In this document: piece by piece, positions 1 through 10,010 of the stretch
How the letters are laid out: each line of letters starts with the position of its first letter
Position numbering within the stretch: the stretch's first letter is position 1
Assembly: GCA_033064195.1 (NCBI GenBank)
Contig: JARBJD010000193.1
Span: 1-64,000 of the forward strand
Origin: Blattamonas nauphoetae
Taxonomy: Eukaryota; Preaxostyla; Oxymonadida
Direction of reading: 5' to 3'
DNA: 64,000 nt
Position numbers and translations under genes: made by a program
Notes under the pieces: model-generated
Database searches by the model: none
What the model saw: only the letters and a program-made list of their open reading frames with translations
What the model was told of the DNA's origin: nothing

Positions 1-197
1 AGGATCCAAACTTGGTGAGAAAAAGTAAGGTCTGTCAGCATTTCTGTGGAACCTTTTGTCTGATGTCTGATATGGATCTCCAGTGACGTCTTTGGACATA
101 AATTGCATCTTTTGATCGAAACGGATATTGTATTTTTGTCACGGCTTTTGGAATCGTTATTGATCAATCATCAATGTGCTACCTCCTTGTTCCCTCC

Positions 198-1140
198 TTA
201 TTTTCCGAGGATGTGTAGAATCCATCGGTGAACATATTCATCGTACCATTCCTGAAAAGATCTTCCACCAAATGGGATTTGTTTAGGAAGTGCTAAAATG
301 AACTCAGTTTCGTCATTTCCGAGAGTTCTGCTTACGTGTGAAAGAATAAACATATTTCTATTCAGTTTCTTTGATTCAACGATCTGTTTGTCAATGAATT
401 GTTCCATTTTCTGTTGATTGTCCATCATTGAATTCTCTGCTTTGATTTGTTCCTCCTCTGAATTGTCCTTCTGTTGATGGTCAAAATAACCTTTCACTTG
501 TTCCAACATGTTCAGTACTTGCCTTGTCGTCGGTTCGACCTTGTTGATCTCTCTACATATGGCACAAAACCTTTGTCAATCTTCACAATTGTTTGTGGAT
601 CTGGTGACTTTGGGGATCAGTAGATCATCATCTTCAAACCTCATCTCTTTCATTGGGAATTCATATTCTGAACCAATTGATGTCGGGTTTCTCTTCTGTC
701 CAGGAATGATTGGAGATTCAGGAGGTTTCAATAGCAATTGGTTGTGGAAGTTGTGTTGGAATTACGATGACTGTGGTTGATTAAAATGAATATTCTGTGA
801 TTCCTGATAATACTGTTGATATGCTCTGTACGCTTGTCTTGCAGTGTTGTTACTAAGGATCCATCCGGTGAATTGTTTCACAAATCTTTGAACAACTATT
901 TTCCATCAGCAATGTTTAAATCAGGAGGTAGTTCTCCATTCAGCCAGTCATTGAAGTATGTCTCATCATTTGCGTCGTATTGTCCATTTGAATCATTGAC
1001 ATGATAGGTTGGTAGAATTTGCGAAAACGTCAATGTGACTCTGTATATTTTAGTCTCGGAATGGAACGTATTGTCCAGGAGTTTCTTCACTATTTGATCA
1101 ATTTGTTTTGAACTCAAAATGGTCTAGCCATTTCTACAAA
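198..1140 (-). pseudogene. Small unrecognised genes of the Polinton-like fossil
   Basis: Downstream of the polymerase on the same strand are one or two short coding stretches. One, at about 198-509, begins MLEQVKGYFDHQQKDNSEEE and is rich in charged and Gln/Asn residues. The other lies near 0.9-1.14 kb, and a T-rich start-adjacent motif like those of the other genes in this element precedes it. I recognise no domain in either. They sit where structural or accessory genes would be expected, and they appear decayed like the polymerase. Confidence 0.4.
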
Positions 1141-1156
1141 AAAATAAAGTTTGTGT

Positions 1157-4100
1157 TTATTCAATTATATAATCAGTTGCTTTCAGTCCATGAATGAATG
1201 GAGGACACGATTCATTCTCAAGAACGATTGCCTTCAGATGTATTCCACTGAGACTGAGTTTCTGTTGTTGTATTTTGGCTATCTCAAATCCATTGCTGTC
1301 ATCGTCAGAGTGAACTCTTCTCGTTTGAAAGTTCAATGTTGTCGTTACAGTTTTCTCTCCATTCAGGCACTTCACATAGTCGTCACTTGTGATATTTGTC
1401 TCTTCAAAGACACTCCTTTGATTTTGCATTTCTCATCGAGTGAGTAACACTTTGGTGCAAGACAGATCATCTGTTCACCTTCCTTCAATTGCTAATCCCA
1501 ACAGCTTCTTCTCATCATCAACTCCTTTTCAGGATTGGGAAACCATTCATATTTGTGCATCATAAAAATTCTTGTCAGCAATCACGTGTTCAAATTGTTG
1601 ATGAATTCCAGCATTTGGATCACCTGAGATTGCCCAGTATGCAGAATCAGTATCTCCCTCACAGAAGTGAATCTTTTCATGCCAAGGCATTTGTACATAA
1701 AGTTGTAGATGAAATTCAGATACCAGAACTTGGCATTGTCGAGTGTGAACACTGCTTCTTGAGACATGTTTTGCATGATGCTTTCTCTCTGTCTTCAATC
1801 ACAATGTAGTTGTCCTCATTGATCTCTCTTGTCGCCACAAACTTTCATCATTTGTTTCAAGTATGTTCTCTCTCATTGCAGATTGTGATTGAGTTGTACT
1901 TCTCAGTGTTCATTCCATCGTATCCGTAACTTCCATTGAGGTTGGTCTTACAGAACTGTTCTTTCCTTTGTTTCCAACCTTCATTGCTTCTATCCGATCA
2001 TTCATAAATGATGTCACAAACGGTTCAAATCCTGCATGTCTCGAGAATACCATCACACTCTTAACGTCGTCCACAATGAAGTGACAGTAGTCGATGAGGA
2101 ACCACAGATAGTATGTCGAAAAGAACATATACTGATCGTGTGCTCAAGAGTTGGGTCAGCTTTCTTTGTTTGTCATCAGTCTTCAATCCATGTTTCTTCA
2201 TCAACGAATACGTCTTCTCTCCAATGTTCTCTTCTGTCGTATTGACAATGATGTTTCTGAAGATTGGTGGGAAGTTAATGAAATCATTTATGTACTTTTC
2301 ATCGATGTGTCCCTTCAACTCAGCAACGAAAAGTGTCTTCTGATTCTTGTCTTCGATGATCTCCCGACATTCTTTATCTCCTGTTGCTGTGTACAAACAT
2401 CTTCCTGGCATGTACATTCTGTGTTTCGTGTACGGATTATTCTTGTTCTTGATTGATGAGAAAGCACTTGCAGAGAGAGTTGAAATCAACACCGCAGACA
2501 TGAGTCATTTCTGTTCAGTATCTTTGGAGATCACCTTACCGTCTTCGAATGTAAAATGATTGATTGGTGTCACGTCTCTGATGTTCTGTCTGTGTTGAAC
2601 ATTCGATAATCCACCAGTCACTGCGGCTCTCAGTTTGTGATATGTTTGCTCATGTGTCAGAGTCATTGGTAATGATTGCCAGATGCAGTATTTCTTTAAT
2701 TGAATTCTCAATCTTGTGAGATGTTCATCATGGTCTGACTTGAAAGTGTTGCAGTAGTCACAGCAGATCTTCACATTCTCTTTCGAATGTCCTTTTGCAT
2801 TGTCGAGTCTATCCAATGTTGGTTTGACTGCTTGTGTGAAGTGACACTTGCAGATATAGCACACTCTCCTGCACTGTTGAACAAACCAGTCGTAGTCTGC
2901 TTCCAGTGACATTGTTGGTAGTATTGCGATGAGCTTCTGGTCTTGGTACCTGTATCCTTCAACTTTGTATTTCCAGTATTGTTTGGTGATCTTGATTGGT
3001 CCAGAATCGTCACATCTGTTGTAGTCAGCATCAATATCAAAGTCATTGTAGGCACATGCATACTTGATTGCTGAAGCATTTGCTGACAGTGAGAGGTTGT
3101 GCAACATGTCCACTTTGTATTGGAAGTTCAAATCAATCAGATTATCCAATGGTGCAATCATACATTCAACGTCTCTGATGTTGTAGAATCTCAGATATTC
3201 CCATCTGTTCTTGAATCCTTGCTTGTTCAAATCATCAAGGTAAAGTTGGTAATCAGTGTCGGACATTTCACTATTGTTCAGACTGGAGTAGAATTCATAT
3301 TTGGAGAAAGTTGTTTCTTGCTTAGTACTGTATCGTAGTCTGATGAATCAAAAGATTCGTAAGCAAAGAATGATTTCTGGAGTGTGGTGTTTCCTCCAAA
3401 GGCTTTTACTGCATTATTCAATGTCATTGGTCCTGTGTATGACATCATGTCGATGAACCGAAGAACCTGTTGTGTTTTCTCATGTCTGATCAATACTTGT
3501 TTGTACTTTGTTGTTGATCCAAGAAAGCTCACCACTTTCCAATCCTTGTCAACGAGATCACGAAAGATAAGATTGATGTCGAATCTGGAACTGTTGAATC
3601 CAATCACACTGACTTCATTTTGTGAGGGAATTTCAGGGTCTTCATATTGGTTGTTCTCTCGAACAGTTTCTGCATATTTGAAGAGTTGTCTGATCCATTG
3701 CTTCACGAAGTCCTTTCCATCTCGAAGATCAAAGTAGATTGATTTTACACCAGTTTTTGTTTTGATTGCTGATGCAATAGAGAGAGGTTTCAAATGTGAG
3801 ATCAACTGTGTATTGTCATCAGAGAATAGATTGTCAAGAATGAGATCTTCCATCGTTTCTGAAATCGTAAGTGATGTAGTATTGTGTTGGTTTGAATTCG
3901 TCTTGTCTTTGTGTGCCATCAGAAATTCATGAGTCTTGTTGTTGAGGATGTGTGGAACATATGGTCTTGGTGTTTTGTCAAGGGAGATTTTCTTCACATG
4001 TTTTCCATCAACTTCTTTACACTCTTTGAGATGTTTCTCGTAGTATGTCTTGAAGTGAGAATCCTTCACTTGGAATCCTCTTGACTGACAATATGGACAG

Positions 4101-5209
4101 AGTTTATATCCAGTGATTTTCTCGGGATCAACAATGAACATCACATGAACAAGAGTTGCAGTGAGAGGAATCATCAGGATTGGAAGAACTCTTGCGTCAT
4201 CATTCTCGTTGATGTACGATTGACTCAGGAAATATTTCTTCTTGTCTTCGTCGTATTCATAAATGTGAACTGTAATATTGAATAATTGCATTGCTTTCTC
4301 CATGTCAGATGCAATATCAAATCCAGGGTATTTTCGCAAGTGTTCAGTGAGTTGATATGACGTGAGATTGGTGAGATTCATCCATTTGGTGAACAGTTTG
4401 TATGCTTCGGTGTTTCTCATTTTAATTGATATCTTCTTTCCTTGAACCTCAGGAAGTGTAAGGAATGAGAGCGCTTGAAAGAAGCAGATGTTGTACTCAG
4501 AATCTATGTACCGAATGTTTCTCGTTTTGATATGTTCAGTGAGAATTGCATTCGCTTTTCCTGCAACTGGGAATCTGTACACTGCAACCAGAATGGAATG
4601 GAAGGCAATGAACATTGTCTTTGTGTCCATCAGTGTTCTCTCTTGTGATTCTTTGATGAGGTTGATTGCATACTTGGAATACTCAGTGATGTCTGCTTCA
4701 CTTCGAATCACTGTTGGAAAACTCTTTGATGTGTTCTCCAATTCTGGTCTGAAGTCATTGTACTGTGTCTCATCTTTATCTTTTCTCTCAACAATCTTTC
4801 CAAAATCAATACGAATCTTGAATGGTCGATCCTTCTCTTTTTCATACACTGCATTGATGAAGGTTGTGATTTCCTCAACGTTCTTCAAGTGATTGTGGAA
4901 GTACAACTGATATGGTTTTCCATTGTCTTCAACCTTCTCGACCTCATTCTTCTTGAACTTCTTTCGTGCGTTCGTCAGACATTCGTTGAAGGCAAGTTTG
5001 TCACGTGGTTCAGCGAGCAAGATGCATTCATTGAATCCATCAAATTGCTTCACTTTTCTTGATTCCATTTGTTCATTCTTCTTCTGAATGATCAACAGAT
5101 TCTTCATCCAATGATCCATCAGTTTCTCTTCTATCGACTTCAGTTTCCTCGTGATCTTGAACACTTGCTTCTTCAATTCAGTTTCGTTCACTCTTGGATT
5201 TGCTTTCAT
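1157..5209 (-). pseudogene. Protein-primed DNA polymerase B region (pPolB), fossil
   Basis: This region reads as a Polinton-type pPolB. The exonuclease/N-terminal part lies near 5.2-3.3 kb, a palm part follows, and the polymerase C motif appears as EGDTDSAYW near 1.66 kb. A C-terminal stretch with SGIHLKAIVLENESC lies near 1.2 kb. Around 2.7-2.9 kb there is a cysteine-rich module (CYICKCHF...LDRLDNAKGH...CCDYCN) that resembles an HNH-nuclease zinc module. In Polintons this polymerase copies the element using a terminal protein as primer. The copy is broken in several places. Family assignment is confident; the HNH call rests on the motif pattern only. Confidence 0.75.
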
Positions 5210-5220
5210 GTCAATGATGA

Positions 5221-5544
5221 TTACATTTTATCCTCTTCATTCATCGTTGCATTGTTATTTGTTTCATTCTGTCTCTGCATGGCTTGTTGTTGTTCAATCT
5301 GTCGTCGTTGTCTCACTTCATTCAGGAATTTCGGTATTAAATTGATATTGAGATATGCTGTTGGATTAGGATTTCGATATCCAACATCTGGGTGTTGAAG
5401 CATTGCCAGGAGAAATGAATAGTGATGTTGCTTGTATGGGCTGTCAGGTTTGTATGTTCGACCATCAGTAAATGCGAATTGAGTGTTTGGAAATAGTTCT
5501 CTAACCTCTCTGATTTGTTCCTTCACTTTCCAGAGTTGTGTCAT
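5221..5544 (-). CDS. Small protein of the Polinton-like fossil, unknown function
   Basis: This is an open frame of 107 codons lying 11 bp upstream of the polymerase region on the same strand. The protein starts MTQLWKVKEQIREVRELF and ends in a Gln/Asn/Glu-rich tail. No family is recognised. The ATG directly follows a T-rich run and the motif AATTCGTAGTAA, shared with the next gene upstream and with genes of the second fossil at 15-18 kb. The shared leader argues that this was a real gene of the element rather than a chance ORF. Confidence 0.5.
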   Translation of the reverse strand: MTQLWKVKEQIREVRELFPNTQFAFTDGRTYKPDSPYKQHHYSFLLAMLQHPDVGYRNPNPTAYLNINLIPKFLNEVRQRRQIEQQQAMQRQNETNNNATMNEEDKM

Positions 5545-5580
5545 TTACTACGAATTAAAAAAAATAAAAAATAAAAAAAG
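5545..5580 (-). promoter_or_regulatory. T-rich start-adjacent motif (putative element promoter)
   Basis: Read on the minus strand, a run of T with a few A leads into AATTCGTAGTAAATG, the ATG being the start of the 107-codon gene. Near-identical leaders precede the genes at 6014 (minus), 15372 (plus) and 17585 (plus). The fixed spacing to the ATG suggests a promoter/initiator with an extremely short 5' leader. Confidence 0.5.
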
Positions 5581-5588
5581 TTGAGTGA

Positions 5589-6014
5589 TTATTTTGGCTT
5601 CCTCAAATGTGGCTTCTTCTTTGCTTTTAGCCAGGAATCCAGTCGCACTTTGAAGACTTCAGATCCACCAATTTCTCGATATGTGAATGGAGTCAGCACC
5701 TGCTTGTACTCACCAACGAGCTCACAGTCGTACTTCCTCAGTTCATTTTCCACAAACGATTGAGTGTAGTGTCGACGTTGTGACATGTGTGGTCTGTTTC
5801 CTTGATTCCACAACTTTGGTTTTATCCTCCATTCAACACCTTCATGAACATAGATGACTGGGATATTATGCCTGACATACTCAGAGACAAGTTCACAGTT
5901 CTCTTCTTTCATTGACTGAATCAAAGCTTGCTTGGCTTCTGTTCGACGTTTTTCGCTCCCCTTTGGAGGGTTCGAAGTCTTTAGCGAGACACATGTAGTA
6001 TTCACTGTTGTCAT
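5589..6014 (-). CDS. Small two-module protein, 'ENCEL-EW' domain, in Polinton-like fossil
   Basis: This 141-codon frame contains two copies of a roughly 50-residue module. Module 1 has KEENCELVSEY, PVIYVHEGVEW and a W-x-x-GNRPH ending; module 2 has CELVGEYKQVLTPFTYRE and ends KKPHLRK. The same module recurs in the gene at 15372-15893 and in the fragment at 17585-17797. The layout (short helix, C-x-L-x-x-x-Y, beta hairpin with EW, W-x-x-G-x-x-P-H) recalls treble-clef homing-endonuclease-associated repeats that have lost their cysteines, but this is only a pattern resemblance. Its first codons share sequence with the 37-bp segment of the neighbouring repeat at 6238-6274. Confidence 0.55.
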   Translation of the reverse strand: MTTVNTTCVSLKTSNPPKGSEKRRTEAKQALIQSMKEENCELVSEYVRHNIPVIYVHEGVEWRIKPKLWNQGNRPHMSQRRHYTQSFVENELRKYDCELVGEYKQVLTPFTYREIGGSEVFKVRLDSWLKAKKKPHLRKPK

Positions 6015-6056
6015 TTAATACAAATTAAAAAATCAAAAAATAAAAATGAAATGTGA
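6015..6056 (-). promoter_or_regulatory. T-rich start-adjacent motif (putative element promoter)
   Basis: Minus-strand reading gives a T-rich tract followed by AATTTGTATTAAATG, where ATG is the start of the 141-codon gene. It is the best match to the motif shared by four genes of the two Polinton-like fossils in this window. Confidence 0.5.
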
Positions 6057-6217
6057 AGTGAGGTGTTGAGAGTTTTTTATTTTTTGTTCCTTGTTGTGCC
6101 AGCTTTCATTTTGCTTCTTTCTTTTTTGTTTCTTTCTACTTTGCAGTGCCTACTTTCGACTTCTTCATTCATTCATTTTTCAATCATTCATTCATTCATC
6201 ATTCAATTTTTCAAGTT

Positions 6218-6893
6218 TGTATGATTTTACCGTAGGACTCTCACCCTGTGAGGGTTCGAAGTCTCTCACTGAGACAACCCGATACTCCTTTGGGGATCAT
6301 TCTATCGTGATCCTACTCAATGACTACTGCTGGCGAATTCCTTGAAGGGTTAAGTCTTGGGTGGGCAGGATTTACGGTCAAACTCTCTATCGAGAATCTG
6401 AAGCCAACATGAACCCCGGGGCGGATTCCTAGAAATCCACCGTCTCCAATTCAACCTTCAATTCGTTCTACGCATTAGTCACGAGGGCACCATTTTGCCT
6501 GAGTATCAAGGGAAATTACGTCGAGGTATCATACTTCAACTTGTAATTCAATCATTCATCATTCAAGCCTTCATCGTTCAATCGTTCATCATTTCCTTTA
6601 TCAAGTCTTTGTATGATTGTACCGTAGGACAACCCGATACTCCTTTGGGGATCACTCTATCATGATCCTACTCAATGACTACTGGTGGCGAATTCCTTGA
6701 AGGGCTAAGGTATTGGGGGGCATGATTTACGGTCACATTGAAGTGATGCCCACAGTGAACCCCCGGGGACAGCCTCCCAGCTCGTCCCGCTCCAATCCAA
6801 CCTTCAATTCGTTCTACGCATTAGCCACGAGGGCACCATTTTGCCTGAGTATCAAGGGAAATTACGTCGAGGTTTCATACTTCAACTTTTTGG
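6218..6893 (+). repeat. Tandem duplication, unit about 300-390 bp
   Basis: Sequence from about 6218 to 6543 recurs at about 6611 to 6889 in the same orientation. Shared blocks include GATACTCCTTTGGGGATCA, ACTACTGCTGGCGAATTCC (one mismatch) and a final block from TTCGTTCTACGCATTAG through AAATTACGTCGAGG. The first copy has a 37-bp segment (about 6238-6274, with GAGGGTTCGAAGTCT) that the second lacks; the trinucleotide GAC flanks that segment. CATT-rich spacer sequence lies between and before the copies. No coding potential is recognised. Confidence 0.75.
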
Positions 6894-7030
6894 AAATTTT
6901 GAAATTTTGAATTTTGAATTTTTGAATTTTTGAAATTTTCCTAAGTATTTTTTTTGAAATTTTTTTGAATTTTTTGATTTTTTTTAAATTTTTGAAATTG
7001 TTTTGGCATTTTGAAACTTTTCATTTTTTT
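6893..7030. repeat. Low-complexity (TTTTGAAA)-like tract
   Basis: About 140 bp composed almost only of T, A and G, in irregular repeats of TTTTGAAATT. The tract is simple sequence of no recognised function. Confidence 0.7.
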
Positions 7031-7041
7031 GAAATTAAGAT

Positions 7042-7112
7042 TGCCCCTCGCCTGAATCGAACCACCCCTAGAAACGGGTGGACATGGAACATACCCACTG
7101 AGCTACTAGCTC
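7042..7112 (-). repeat. tRNA-like module (A box and B box), probably SINE-like or tRNA relic
   Basis: On the minus strand, TAGCTCAGTGGGTATG (7090-7105) matches a pol III A box. GGTTCGATTCA (7053-7063) matches a B box at a normal distance. Between them CCACCC and GGGTGG form a 6-bp hairpin. The acceptor and T stems do not pair, so this is not a functional tRNA; a tRNA-derived short repeat or a degraded tRNA gene fits better. Confidence 0.4.
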
Positions 7113-7195
7113 CTGAAAATGTTAGTTTCGACCTGTGCTTTATATCCTCGAATGCTCAGATCTGCTATATATTCCTTTTATCGTCTACCTATCTA

Positions 7196-7414
7196 CCCTC
7201 GTTAAAAAGCATGACTTTATCACGGGAACAACTTTTTACCCTCGTTAAAAAGCACGACTTTTTCTCGTCAGCGATTTTTCAAAATATGTTAGATTTTCCT
7301 TTTTAACTTTTTTACCCCCGTTAAAAAGCATGACTATTTCACGGGAGCGATCTGCTAGATCTTAATTCTTGGCCACTTGTTACCCTCGTTAAAAAGCATG
7401 ACTTTTTCACGGGA
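7196..7414 (+). repeat. Four near-palindromic hairpin repeats
   Basis: A unit of about 32 bp occurs four times at 7196-7226, 7239-7272, 7315-7346 and 7383-7414. Each reads CCCTCGTTAAAAAGCATGAC followed by a T-rich arm and CACGGGAG. The arms CCCNCGTTAAAAAG and CTTTTTCACGGG pair around a CATGA loop. The second copy is the most degraded. Spacers of about 12-43 bp differ in sequence, so these are discrete hairpins rather than a simple satellite. Function unknown. Confidence 0.65.
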
Positions 7415-7521
7415 GCGTTTTTGCTATATATTGAATTTCTTGACAAAGTTTTCAAATTTTAAATCTGCTATAGTGTCTTTTTTTCGGGTATAAAGTTTCT
7501 GATTTTCCGGGATAATTTCAG

Positions 7522-7604
7522 GACCGGATAGTCTAGTGGTAATGGTGAGTGCACGCACTACTACTACTAAGCTGAAGGTCCTAGGTTCAATTCCTGGCGG
7601 AAGC
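7522..7604 (+). repeat. tRNA-like module on plus strand
   Basis: TAGTCTAGTGGTAATGG (7529-7545) looks like an A box. GGTTCAATTCC (7584-7594) looks like a B box, with a pairing T stem CTAGG/CCTGG around TTCAATT. The acceptor arms do not pair, and the region between the boxes contains a CTA triplet run. I read it as a tRNA-derived repeat or tRNA relic. The nine bases GGCGGAAGC at its end recur inverted at about 7766-7774. Confidence 0.4.
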
Positions 7605-9010
7605 ATTTAATTTCACATATCACTGCCCTTTGGCATGGTCTAGGCCCTTGGCAAGACCAACGTACGTTTCCGGAACTCAAACCGATAAAAATGAGTTCCG
7701 ATGCCGGTCTAAAAGGGACCGATGAGAAGGGTCGCAACCTTCGGAACCTTGAAAAAATACACCAGCTTCCGCCAAAATCAAGGTTTTTGCATTTTTGGAA
7801 ATTTTCGAAATTTTGCTTCAACTTGAAAGTTTGAAGTAACTGAACTCTGGAAGAGAATATTTCTCTAAGATTGACAACTTTCTGAAATGAAAATGACTTT
7901 TACTTCAAGTATTTTCTGAATTGTCAATCGGCATGGAGAAAAAGCTATAGTAGTGGTGTCTAAGGAGCGGGGGTTCCCAAATCGCCTTCTATACTACTAT
8001 GGAGAAATCAGACTTTTTTCTTTTTCAATTGAATATCGAACTACGAACAGCTGATTTTGAAAATAAAGATCATCTTTGGAGCTGTGAATGGTGAGATGAG
8101 ATTTTGATCGAATCCATGACAGAAAAAAGTGGGACCAGCTACCTGTTATCAAAATGACTGAGGTAAAAAAAGAACAGATGTCCGAAACACATGTGATCGA
8201 TGGGAGTATTTGGACAGACTTCAAATCAAAGTCACCAGTACTAGTCAACCATTCGATGGTGACTTGATGGAGGAGAGTTGGAGGAGGAAGCATGACTTCT
8301 GCAACTTTCCACAAATCACACACCTTGACATTTATGAAGCTGGAAAAACACTTGGAGAACAGTCCCTCATCTTTCCCCATTGTTTTTCTGAAGTGCTCAA
8401 TCGCGACGGATTCTTTGTTGTTTCTGTCCTCAAACACCTCCTCTCACAACAGTCGATCGAAAACTCAACTCGGAGTACCTTCATCTTTGTCGACGAAAAT
8501 GCTCAGATATGAGAAGCAAATGGGCGAAAGACTAGAGCATGGAAAAGAAATAGTAACGAATACTAAAAGGTTGTCTCGGAATGACGGGAAGGTCAGGATA
8601 TGAACCAAAAAATGGTCCTGTAATGTCGTATGGCAAGAGTCGACTCTGCTTTCTGTCTATTAGCAAACGCCGTCCGCATCAACATCGGGGTGGAAGTGAA
8701 CACCAACAAGTCCCCTTTCATCCATGAATTTTGACGAAATTTCTTTTTACTTGACTTATCTCTGGAATGGAAACTCTCTCTCGGCGTCAGCTCTAGCAAA
8801 CAAACCATGTTAGAATTGACACAACTTAACTTCACTGGAGGTGAAATAACCCGAAAGAAAGTGCAGATAAAGTTTGCCAGTATTGTCCCAGTATTCACGA
8901 CTGCCATTCAACACCCTAACCATGAATGAGATTTCCTGGGGGGACATGGGTGGACATTCGGGATCAAAAAACAATTTCCTTGTATAATACGTTTACAACT
9001 CCCAAAAATT
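7605..9010. other. No recognised gene
   Basis: Open frames here are short, lie on both strands and show no recognisable motif. A stretch at 7613-7800 has short inverted blocks but no clear element boundary. I see no gene here that I can support. Confidence 0.5.
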
Positions 9011-9011
9011 T

Positions 9012-9457
9012 GTTTTGATCATATCTCCACAACCAGACATAGTTCAGACATGAGGTTTTCACCAATATGGATCTTTTGTTGGACAATTTAATTCTCTGAA
9101 TTTTTTGACAAATATTCCTTTGCGGCTGTTGAGATAGTTTAGACGGGTTTTGCCCTTATTCCAGATGGAGAACTCTCGCCAGACTTGGGATGATGTACCC
9201 GTCTCCAAATTCTGTAAAAATGGTGGAGTCTCGATCTGAATCGAATCCAAATGATCAATTTTGACAGAATTGTTCTTGGGATGAGACTGGTTGTGGGAGA
9301 TTCTGAGAATACCACGAAAAACTGCCCAAACCTCCAAAATAGGACATCATCGACAATTGTCAAAAAATTCAGAATATTGAAGTGTCCAACAAAAGATCCA
9401 TATTAGTGAAAACTTCATGTCAGAAGTAGGTATGGTTGTTGAGATATGATCAAAACT
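9012..9457. mobile_element. Foldback element with about 98-bp inverted arms
   Basis: The left arm 9012-9109 starts GTTTTGATCATATCTCCACA. The right arm 9359-9457 is its reverse complement at roughly 84 percent identity by eye. The spacer is about 250 bp and non-coding. The phrase ATATCTCCACAACCAG also occurs inside the TA-flanked MITEs at 10.0 and 44.1 kb, so this is probably a related or derived inverted-repeat element. Confidence 0.6.
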
Positions 9458-10010
9458 AGTTTTCGAGATCCTAAGCTTACCAGACAGTGAAATCAGTTTT
9501 TTCCCCATTTTTTCGCCCAGAGCCACGTGAACTGTGAAATTTTAAGAAAATAGTCATTTCGAGAGATTCACATCCCAAACCACCAGAAATGAAACCAAAA
9601 AGAAAAATCTTGAGCTGGCGCAGAGATATGAGGTCATGAAGTTTGGATCGTCTATGTTTAAATGTTAAGGACCTCCTATTTAGGAGCCAAAAAAGGGCCA
9701 AAAAAGTGCATATTTAGGCACCTCCGTCCTGGGATCTTCAATAGGAGGTTCGATTTCTACTTTGATGGATACTTGGAGTCGAGACAAACATTTCGAAACA
9801 AGGGGGACCCACAAATCTGCAGTTTGTTTGTGTTTGTTGCGACGGTGATACGGGGAATTGAAGTTGGAACAGACGAAAAAGGCGTCGAGGTGTAGCACAG
9901 GACAAAAAATGTTCACGTATTCAGTCAGAAACTCTACGACTGAAGAGCAGGATTCAACAGAAAGCGGGACAAACCAGACATGATACACGCATGACGACAG
10001 AGCGTTCATA

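Larger units (their letters stand above)
1..6055 (-). mobile_element. Polinton/Maverick-like fossil (partial, runs off left edge)
   Basis: A minus-strand block carries a protein-primed family B DNA polymerase region and several small genes, the usual gene mix of Polintons. The copy is broken, with roughly half a dozen interruptions in the polymerase region, and its left part lies outside the window. I found no convincing terminal inverted repeat at the right side; the recognisable genes stop near 6,014, where an AT-rich start-adjacent motif and then unrelated repeats begin. The number of breaks suggests a moderately old insertion. The family call rests on the polymerase; no capsid gene is visible in the part present. 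Confidence 0.7.

Noticed and set aside
7196-7414. CRISPR array
   Set aside because: Only four palindromic units with irregular, AT-rich spacers in eukaryotic DNA, no cas-like genes; better described as hairpin repeats.
7522-7604. Functional tRNA gene
   Set aside because: The acceptor stem does not pair and the anticodon arm is not defined, although A and B boxes and the T stem are good.
7424-7821. Minus-strand ORFs with phrases such as LPPGIEPRTFSL and RQELNLGPSA
   Set aside because: Such phrases are typical false translations of tRNA-like sequence; they overlie the module at 7522-7604.
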